Shown here one piece after another: positions 1-6,900 of a stretch of 41,255 nucleotides of DNA. The first letter of the stretch is position 1. Every line of letters starts with the position of its first letter. The notes under the pieces are model-generated. The model was not told the origin of the DNA and did no database searches. It saw only the letters and a program-made list of their open reading frames with translations. The position numbers and the translations under genes were made by a program. This DNA is from an uncultured Bacteroidia bacterium (GTDB taxonomy: Bacteria; Bacteroidota; Bacteroidia; Bacteroidales; ML635J-15). The stretch is taken from assembly GCA_902790405.1 (NCBI GenBank), contig CADARW010000003.1, positions 1 through 41,255 on the forward strand, given 5' to 3'.

Positions 1-124
1 TGGTCTTAAGGCTGTTCACCTCGCTTTTCGAGCCACCAATCACCATCACGTCGGTGATGAAGTCCGCAGCCCAAACGGTGGAAGTGGCAAACAGAGCCAC
101 AAGCAATAGTAGAATCTTTTTCAT
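1..124 (-). CDS. N-terminal fragment of a secreted protein, family not recognised
   Basis: The reverse strand reads ATG at 122-124 and stays open to the window edge, giving 41 residues. They begin with a lysine pair, a leucine-rich hydrophobic stretch and a likely signal-peptidase site after VWA, so the product is probably exported. The visible mature part (starting near DFITDV) is too short to place in a family. A TATTTTTG -7 box lies at 190-197 on the same strand, about 65 nt upstream of the start, which supports this frame. The gene is cut by the window edge, so its length and function cannot be judged. Confidence 0.7.
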   Translation of the reverse strand, partial: MKKILLLLVALFATSTVWAADFITDVMVIGGSKSEVNSLKT

Positions 125-189
125 AATTGTATGATTTATGGTTTGCAATGTAATTGGTTGTTTTGGTTGCGAATTTAAACAAATAATCG

Positions 190-197
190 CAAAAATA
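190..197 (-). promoter_or_regulatory. -7 box of the partial secreted-protein gene
   Basis: TATTTTTG on the minus strand matches the Bacteroidota -7 consensus TAnnTTTG. No TTTG at good spacing is evident, so only half of the promoter is supported. Confidence 0.45.
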
Positions 198-245
198 CAA
201 CTGTTTTTTAGAAAAAGAAAAAAGACAAAACAAGTGCCTACTGCA

Positions 246-302
246 AATTGTCCTTAACAAAACACTGTCTAGTGCAACAATGTCTTGTCCTTAATTGTCT
301 TA
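246..302. repeat. 57-bp intergenic direct repeat, copy 1
   Basis: This copy matches 412-468 at 54 of 57 positions. It contains TGTCCTTAA near both ends. The only differences from copy 2 are one base near position 13 and two adjacent bases near position 21. It lies in the 478-bp gap between a secreted-protein gene and the UvrA-like gene, which otherwise holds no ORF I believe. Confidence 0.85.
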
Positions 303-330
303 ACTAAATCAAACAAAGTCAACAAATACA

Positions 331-381
331 AACAAAGCCAACAAGAATTTTGTTGTTCTTGTCAGGCTTTGTTGTTTTTGT
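331..381 (+). terminator. Hairpin with T-rich right arm between the two 57-bp repeats
   Basis: The left arm AACAAAGCCAACAAGAA (331-347) is nearly complementary to 356-373, which reads TTCTTGTCAGGCTTTGTT. The right side continues into a T-rich run. This could be an intrinsic terminator or just part of the repeat unit. No gene on the plus strand obviously ends here. Confidence 0.4.
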
Positions 382-411
382 TTGAATCCCAGTGAGGGTG
401 GTTCCTGCGAC

Positions 412-468
412 AATTGTCCTTAATAAAACACCATCTAGTGCAACAATGTCTTGTCCTTAATTGTCTTA
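412..468. repeat. 57-bp intergenic direct repeat, copy 2
   Basis: Second copy of the 246-302 repeat, offset by 166 bp. After each copy there is also a weaker shared motif of the type TTTGTTTGA..CCCA..GTGA..GTGGT (about 376-403 and 506-530). The duplicated unit may therefore be longer than 57 bp and partly degenerate. Confidence 0.85.
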
Positions 469-547
469 CAAGAGAACACCGATTACGTTCACGTTCCACC
501 TTTTTGTTTGACCCACAGTGATTGTGGTGGCTGCTTTCATTATCATG

Positions 548-580
548 TTTTTGATAACTGAAAAGTATTTGCTACCTTTG
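548..580 (+). promoter_or_regulatory. Bacteroidota promoter of the UvrA-like gene
   Basis: TTTTTG at 548-553 and TACCTTTG at 573-580 are separated by 19 nt, the expected geometry. Transcription would start near 587, giving a leader of about 16 nt before the ATG at 603. Confidence 0.75.
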
Positions 581-602
581 TGGGTTATTTTTTTGCAACA
601 CA

Positions 603-2846
603 ATGACACATGACAAAATCATAATTCGTGGAGCTCGGGAGAACAACCTCAAGGATGTATCGCTCGAGATTCCAAAGCATCAGATAACAGTATTCACAGG
701 CGTTTCGGGATCGGGAAAGTCGTCGCTTTGCCTCGACACCATAGCCGCCGAAAGCCGTCGCGAACTCAACGAGACTTTTCCAAGTTTCGTACAGCAATAC
801 TTGCCAAAATATGGTCGTCCCAAAGTCGGGAAGATAGAAAATATGCCCGTGACGATAGTCATCGACCAGAAAAAGCCTGCATCGAACAGCCGTTCCACCG
901 TCGGCACCTACACAGACATACAACCCTTGCTCCGACTTCTGTTTTCGCGCGTTGGCAAGCCTTTTGTCGGATATTCCGACTCGTTTTCGTTCAACCACCC
1001 TGCAGGAAGTTGTCCGCGCTGTGCCGGTCTGGGCGAAATCCGCGAACTTGACATTCATAAGCTCGTTGACTTCGACAAGTCGCTAAACGACGAGGACACA
1101 ATACATTACATCGCTTTCGGCAAAGGCGGATGGCGATGGATTCGTTATGCGCACAGCGGACTTTTCGACCTCGACAAGAAAATAAAGGACTACACACCCG
1201 AAGAACTTGACCTTTTCCTGTATTCACCGCAGATTAAGCTGAAAAATCCGCCGTCCAACTGGCCAAAGACAGCCAAATACGAAGGTCTTGTTCCGCGAAT
1301 GTACCGTAGCATCATAAATTCGGAAGAAGGTCTGCTTCACGCCGCCGCAATAAACCCGATGCTTACGATGGGAACTTGTCCCGACTGCAAGGGCACGCGA
1401 CTGAACGAGAAAATTCGCTCGTGCCGCATAAACGGCAAGAACATAGCCGAAGTCGGCGATATGCCGATTTCAGACCTTGTGGAATTCGTTGCCGCCATCG
1501 ACGACCCGCTGGCAGTTGACATCAAGCGCGAACTTGCCAAGCGTCTGCAGGCACTTATGCAGATTGGTCTGGGCTACCTATCGTTGAGCCGTGGCACTGG
1601 AACACTCTCTGGCGGAGAAGCTCAGCGCATCAAGATTGCAAAGTACATCAACTCGCCGCTTACCGACATGGCGTATGTGCTCGACGAGCCAAGCGTCGGC
1701 TTGCATCCTCAGGACATCAGCAAACTGAAGGATTCGCTTCGCAACCTCCGCGACCACGGCAACACCATCCTCATCGTCGAACATCACCGCGAAATAATCG
1801 CAATGGCCGACCATATTGTTGATATGGGACCGAAAGCCGGTGCTCACGGCGGCGAAATAATGTTCGAAGGCACCTACGAAGGGCTCCTCAACTCCGACAC
1901 CATTTCAGGCAAAATGCTTCGCAGCAAAAGCCAGTTCAAGACCGAGATACGAAAGCCTACAGGCTTCATCCGCATCGAAAACGCCACCCTGCACAACCTG
2001 AAAAGCGTTTCTGTTGACATTCCAACAGGCGTAATGACGGTGATTGCCGGCGTTGCAGGTTCGGGAAAATCGTCGCTGATGGAAGAGTTCCAAAGCCAGT
2101 GCAAACTCGAAACGATATTCATTGGGCAGAAGAACATAGGCATAAACCTGCGTTCCACACCAGCCACCTACCTTGAGATTTCCGACCCTATACGCAAACT
2201 TTTTGCACAGGCAAGCCACAGCAACATGCAGTTGTTTTCGTTCAACTCGAAGGGCGCTTGTCCCGCTTGTGGCGGCAAGGGCGTAATTGTCTCCGACATG
2301 GCCTTTATGGAATCGATTGAGACCGTATGCGAGGTCTGCCACGGCACAAGATACAACGACGAAGCCCTATCGCACCGCTACAAGGGCAAGAACATCGCCG
2401 AAGTGATGGGAATGAGCGTCGAAGAAGCCATCGAATTCTTTGCCGACCAGCCATTTTTGCCAAAACTTATTGCCTTGGACAAGGTGGGACTTGGCTACCT
2501 GCATCTCGACCAGTCGATGACAACCCTCTCGGGTGGCGAACTGCAACGCATAAAGCTTGCCGACCAGCTTCACCGCAAAGGTGAAATCTTCATCCTCGAC
2601 GAACCCACCGACGGTCTGCACCTTGATGACATCCACAAGCTGCTCAACCTTTTCAACGACATGACCGATGCCGGCAACACGCTCATCCTTATCGAACACA
2701 GCATGGATGTGATGAAACAAGCCGACTACCTCATCGAAGTCGGTCCCGAAGGCGGAGAAGCTGGCGGACGACTGCTATTTGCAGGAAAACCTACCGAAAT
2801 TTTGAACAGCAAGGAATCGGTGACAGCGAAGTATTTGAAGGAATAG
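603..2846 (+). CDS. Short UvrA-family ABC ATPase lacking the UvrB-binding insertion
   Basis: A 747-residue protein with two UvrA-type nucleotide-binding halves. Half one has Walker A GVSGSGKSS (33-41), CPRC (137-140), CPDC (259-262), LSGGEAQ (335-341) and Walker B VLDEPSVGLHP (359-369). Half two has GVAGSGKSS (483-491), CPAC (553-556), CEVC (576-579), LSGGELQ (642-648) and LDEPTDGLH (665-673). Canonical UvrA is about 940 residues. Here only about 90 residues separate Walker A from the FSFNHPAG zinc-module motif, against roughly 230 in E. coli UvrA, which is where the UvrB-interaction domain sits. Known short UvrA2-type proteins share this loss and are tied to DNA-damage or drug tolerance rather than classic excision repair. 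The start follows a good promoter by 16 nt. It is convergent with the Nudix gene, 9 nt away. Confidence 0.9.
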   Translation: MTHDKIIIRGARENNLKDVSLEIPKHQITVFTGVSGSGKSSLCLDTIAAESRRELNETFPSFVQQYLPKYGRPKVGKIENMPVTIVIDQKKPASNSRSTVGTYTDIQPLLRLLFSRVGKPFVGYSDSFSFNHPAGSCPRCAGLGEIRELDIHKLVDFDKSLNDEDTIHYIAFGKGGWRWIRYAHSGLFDLDKKIKDYTPEELDLFLYSPQIKLKNPPSNWPKTAKYEGLVPRMYRSIINSEEGLLHAAAINPMLTMGTCPDCKGTRLNEKIRSCRINGKNIAEVGDMPISDLVEFVAAIDDPLAVDIKRELAKRLQALMQIGLGYLSLSRGTGTLSGGEAQRIKIAKYINSPLTDMAYVLDEPSVGLHPQDISKLKDSLRNLRDHGNTILIVEHHREIIAMADHIVDMGPKAGAHGGEIMFEGTYEGLLNSDTISGKMLRSKSQFKTEIRKPTGFIRIENATLHNLKSVSVDIPTGVMTVIAGVAGSGKSSLMEEFQSQCKLETIFIGQKNIGINLRSTPATYLEISDPIRKLFAQASHSNMQLFSFNSKGACPACGGKGVIVSDMAFMESIETVCEVCHGTRYNDEALSHRYKGKNIAEVMGMSVEEAIEFFADQPFLPKLIALDKVGLGYLHLDQSMTTLSGGELQRIKLADQLHRKGEIFILDEPTDGLHLDDIHKLLNLFNDMTDAGNTLILIEHSMDVMKQADYLIEVGPEGGEAGGRLLFAGKPTEILNSKESVTAKYLKE

Positions 2847-2855
2847 GAGTTCTAA

Positions 2856-3470
2856 TCAATCCCCGATAACTTTCATCATCTCCGCAACAATCATCGCCGT
2901 TGCGCCCCAAACCACCGAATTTCCACAAAGGAAACTCGGTACCTCGTACTGCTTGCCAGCAACCATCACTGGTCTAGTACCTAGCGACTTACGCATATCC
3001 TCAATATCAACTTCAAGCACTTTCTTTACTTCGCTTTCCGACGTTTTGAAATCGCCAATTCCATCAACAAAGGCCACTACAGGAAAAATCTCGAAACTGC
3101 TCACTGGAACTTTCACAGGAGGCAGTTCGCCAACAACATCGGCTCGATTGACATTTATGCCAATTTCTTCCTTAGTTTCGCGGATTGCAGTATCGATAAT
3201 GTCGATATCCGATGGCTCGGATTTTCCTCCAGGAAACGAAATCTGCCCGGCATGCACACCCATGTCGGTACGCTCAATCATTATGGTTTTCAACCTGCCG
3301 TCGCGGATGAAAAGCAATATCATGACCGCCGACTTGCGCAGCGGAAACGGATTGGCATAATACCTCTCGAAATGCATGCGCTGGAAATCGGAAAGCATCT
3401 TCTCTGTACACTTTTCCGCTTCTTCGCGACTGAAATTCTCAAACATCGACGACAAAACCGACCTGTCCAT
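2856..3470 (-). CDS. Nudix hydrolase, CoA-pyrophosphatase (NudL)-like
   Basis: A 204-residue Nudix protein. The Nudix box spans about 81-105 (GGKSEPSD...TAIRETKEEIGI), with REtkEE supplying the metal-binding glutamates. The preceding MGVHAGQISFPGG stretch is the marker of the UPF0035/CoA-diphosphatase branch, which hydrolyses CoA or acyl-CoA to 3',5'-ADP and phosphopantetheine. One extra residue in the first half of the Nudix box fits that branch. Substrate assignment is by family resemblance only. A TACTTTTG -7 box at 3487-3494 sits 17 nt upstream of the ATG and fixes the start. The protein is cytosolic with no signal peptide. Confidence 0.88.
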   Translation of the reverse strand: MDRSVLSSMFENFSREEAEKCTEKMLSDFQRMHFERYYANPFPLRKSAVMILLFIRDGRLKTIMIERTDMGVHAGQISFPGGKSEPSDIDIIDTAIRETKEEIGINVNRADVVGELPPVKVPVSSFEIFPVVAFVDGIGDFKTSESEVKKVLEVDIEDMRKSLGTRPVMVAGKQYEVPSFLCGNSVVWGATAMIVAEMMKVIGD

Positions 3471-3486
3471 AGCAATTTGTTTTGTG

Positions 3487-3494
3487 CAAAAGTA
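3487..3494 (-). promoter_or_regulatory. -7 box of the Nudix gene
   Basis: TACTTTTG on the minus strand is an exact TAnnTTTG match 17 nt upstream of the ATG. The upstream region is a small tandem repeat of ACGAATT (about 3503-3526) and no clear -33 TTTG is seen. Confidence 0.6.
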
Positions 3495-3569
3495 CTATAT
3501 AATTTACGAATTACGAATTACGATTTTAGATTCCCGATTTTCGGGCTAAAAAGGCAAGCAGGCTAAAAA

Positions 3570-3634
3570 TGCAGTTGCCCCCCACATGCCTTAAGGTCTT
3601 TAAAGGCCTTAATGGCCTTAAAGATGGGGGGCAA
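3570..3634. repeat. Large nested palindrome in the Nudix/tRNA-Leu gap
   Basis: Outer arms TTGCCCCCC...GGGGGGCAA enclose a second palindromic section made of GCCTTAAG, CTTTAAAG and CCTTAATGGC blocks, so the whole 60-bp region can fold as one long hairpin. It is flanked by AGGCTAAAAATGCAG on the left and by GCAAGGCAGTCAGCCTGTTAGCCC on the right, a member of the dispersed GCCTGTTAGCC family described elsewhere. It could act as a terminator or be a REP-like mobile palindrome. Confidence 0.6.
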
Positions 3635-3639
3635 ACCTG

Positions 3640-3666
3640 CAAGGCAGTCAGCCTGTTAGCCCATGA
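3640..3666. repeat. Dispersed GCCTGTTAGCC-type intergenic repeat, locus 1
   Basis: Contains CTGCAAGGCAGTCAGCCTG followed by TTAGCCC. The AGCCTGTTAGCC core recurs at about 9586-9610, 11705-11762 and 12590-12635, always in intergenic sequence. Confidence 0.55.
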
Positions 3667-3698
3667 ACTTAGTCACAAAAAAATATTTCAAATAATCC

Positions 3699-3729
3699 TT
3701 TGCCGAAATAAAAAAAGGCATTACCTTTG
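3699..3729 (+). promoter_or_regulatory. Promoter of tRNA-Leu(GAG)
   Basis: TTTG (3699-3702), a 19-nt spacer, then TACCTTTG (3722-3729). The tRNA begins 12 nt after the box. Confidence 0.75.
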
Positions 3730-3740
3730 CGCCCGTGTTT

Positions 3741-3825
3741 GCCCAGGTGGTGAAATTGGTAGACACGCCAGCTTGAGGGGCTGGTGCTCACAAAGGGCGT
3801 GCAGGTTCAAGTCCTGTCCTGGGCA
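3741..3825 (+). tRNA. tRNA-Leu(GAG)
   Basis: The acceptor stem pairs GCCCAGG (3741-3747) with CCTGGGC (3818-3824), followed by discriminator A. The anticodon arm is CCAGC-TTGAGGG-GCTGG, giving anticodon GAG. A long variable arm typical of a class II tRNA is present, and GGTTCAAGTCC forms the T arm. The 3' CCA is not encoded (ACGA follows). Confidence 0.95.
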
Positions 3826-3827
3826 CG

Positions 3828-3857
3828 AAAAAGCGAACTTCGGTTCGCTTTTTTTGT
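3828..3857 (+). terminator. Intrinsic terminator after tRNA-Leu(GAG)
   Basis: AAGCGAAC-TTCG-GTTCGCTT hairpin with a UUCG-type tetraloop followed by a run of T. Confidence 0.85.
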
Positions 3858-3926
3858 TATCAAACCCAAGCAAACAATCTTTTTACAATTTGTTTCCATT
3901 TATGCTGTTTATTTCTAAGAGAATCA

Positions 3927-3934
3927 TAAATTTG
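3927..3934 (+). promoter_or_regulatory. -7 box of the TPR-CHAT gene
   Basis: TAAATTTG, an exact TAnnTTTG match, lies 14 nt before the ATG at 3949. A clear -33 TTTG at normal spacing is not seen. Confidence 0.6.
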
Positions 3935-3948
3935 CAAAAAATTGTTAT

Positions 3949-6900
3949 ATGAAGAGACTTGCCTTAATTTTAGCGATAATACCTATTTGCCTGCACTCGT
4001 TCTCGCAGGTAGAAACTAAGTTGCAGAAAGCCGATGCACTTGCAAAGGCTTGCCTTTCAAGCGATGCCGACATATATGCTGAATGCCTTGGCGAAGCCAA
4101 CGAAATGTATTTTTCGGCTTACAATGAATTTACTTCGAAAGCCATGTCGGCAACAGAAATTGGCGAACTGCCATACGCCCGCATGATGTTTCATGTGGGA
4201 TATTACAGAAAACTGAACTTTTATTTTAAGGAGTGCATTCCATACTACGATACGGCAATGACAGTGTATGCAAAAGCCGACAAACTTGACAATAACGATG
4301 TATGGCGGTGCTTCGAAATGCTTGATGTGCTGAAAGCGTACTATTCATACGATTTGGTTGACTATGAAAAACACCTGCGCTATGCTTTGCTGAATGCCGA
4401 TTTCACAAAGAAATATCTCAAAAAGCAGTACTACGAACTTTCTTCTGCCATGGAGGAAGTTGCCCTGGCCTACATGAACCTAAATGAATACGACAAAGCC
4501 GAAGAAGCTATAAACGAAGCCTTAAAGGCCGAAGAAAAAGCAAACGGCAAAGATTCTGATCATTATTTCAGCCTTGAACAATACAAAGATCTTATTGCTT
4601 CGGAAAAGGAGTATCCAATAGCAACATATACGATGACAGCCTATCTGCCGATAGAGAATCCTGCAAACCGCCGAGATTCACTTTACAATATGCTTCTAGA
4701 GGTTCGGTACGATGTTGAAGAAGCTATGCCGTTGTTCGAGGAACTGCAAGACTCGTTCGAAAAAGACGGAATGAAAAACTCCGATGACAGCCTACTTTAT
4801 GCCAAGTCGTTATATCATATAGCAATCCGCTGCTGGGATGCATCACAAAGCAGTGATGACGATGAAACCACGGCACTTATGGCAGCTCGCGCTATCCGCT
4901 ACATGAAGCAGGCAGACGAACTATATGCCTCTTCCAAAGATGCAATCTCCGATATTCACGCCAACATATTGTATGAATTAGCTATATTTTATAACAATGG
5001 GCGCAACGACAGGGAAACTGCAATAAAATATGCCGAAGCATCATTCGAAATTTTCACGAAACTTCCATTCAACGAATATAATTTATCAAGTTGTACGAAC
5101 ATAATGGATGCGCTTGACACTTATTATTGCGGTGACGAAATGCGCGACTGCGAAAAGGCTATCCGCTACAACGAACAGATGGTGGAAATATGTCGCAACG
5201 CCGAAAACGACTGGTACATTTATGCGCTGATTCGAACTGGAAACAATTACTTCAAAATAAGAAACTATAACAAGGCTCTTGAATACTATATGCAAGCCTA
5301 CGAAAACAACGACAACCCCAATGGAGGCGATGCTGAGTTTCTGCTGAAAATTGCCGAAACATACAAGAACCTTGGCGACAGCAAGTCGGAAGAAAAATAC
5401 CGAAAAATGTACGAGGATGCTCTTGCTAACGAAATGCCAATTGACGAAGACTATTACATTCCAACCTCCTATATGTCAATCTCCGACTTCCTGACGGTAG
5501 CAGTTGACGACGACGAGGTTGAATTGTTGTACAATAGTTCTTTCCGTCCTATAAAGGGAACACATTGCGATTCGTTGCGCTACGATGCCGTATGTGCCAT
5601 TATGAAACGCAGCTCTACAAATCCAAGCGAGCGTATAAACAACACTCGTCCGATAATGATTGCCTTCGAGGATTATTTTGCAAAGGGAAATGCCACCCAC
5701 ACAGACAGCATATATTATGCTTATTCGCTATACAATGTTGGAAAATACATTTGCGATGCTGCCAAGGGTTTCAAGGGTACGCAAATGCTGTTGGAAGCAA
5801 AGGAAATGTTCGAAGCCTTGTCGCTGACTAATACCCGAAACTATGCTAATACACTTTACGAACTTGCCTTAGTGAAAGACGAATCCGCTGAATATTACAT
5901 AGATGCGTATGGTGTGTATAAAACATTGCCAACCAATATCTTCATCAATAATCGTTGCATGAAAATCTTTGGTGAGCTGCTGGATTATGGAGAAAAAAGC
6001 TACAATAACGAGTTCTCTCTCAAAATTTTCGAAGAAATAGAATCGTATCTTGAACAGCATCCCGACTATATAGAGAAGGAAGAACTGGAAACTTTAAAAA
6101 TACAAATCACCATACGAAAGGCAGAATTATATTACAAACTTTTCAACTACGATTCATCTCTGCTTTGCTACAAGAAGGCCATTTCGATGATGGACAATGC
6201 GGGAATGAAAAAAACATATACTTATTGCGAAACAATCCACAAGCTTGCAGATATTAGTCGTTGGAACCACAACTACGATGATGCCAAGAAATACGCCAAG
6301 CAGTACGAAAAGTTGTCGAAGAAATTTAAGAAAGAAGAAAACGATGAAGGCGACTTCTGGGCTGGCGATGATAATTACGACACTGACATTTATGGCATGG
6401 AGGAGCAGAGCGAACTGGAAAGATTGTACCAACACCTATATATGCTTAACACTAGCATAAGATCCAATAATGTCAACGACTGCAGACCGCAGGCTATTGA
6501 AACTTTTGTAAAGATAAAGGATCTGTTTGCACGTGAAGGCTTCAATACAAGTAACGACAGTATATTTTACGAGTATTCGTTGCTTCACATGGGCTATATC
6601 GAATATATAGCCGAAAAATACGATTCCACTTTGGATTACATGTCGGAACTTGATAGGTTCCTGCCACAAAGCAATAGCATTTCGGGCAATGGATACGCAG
6701 AAATACATTATTATTACTTGCTTTACAAGGCTCTTGCGTTAGCCGGAAAGGAAGAAAACCGTGAAGCATTGAAGAATTTTGACCTTATTCTGGATTATTA
6801 TAAGCGTTTGGAATCCAGAGACGAGTATTATGAAATTGATTATACTATGATGCTTTATGCCGCCTATATAAATACAACGCTTCACGACTACGACAAGGCA

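Noticed and set aside
3569..3952. Frame spanning the palindrome and tRNA-Leu(GAG)
   Set aside because: It reads through a tRNA and its terminator.
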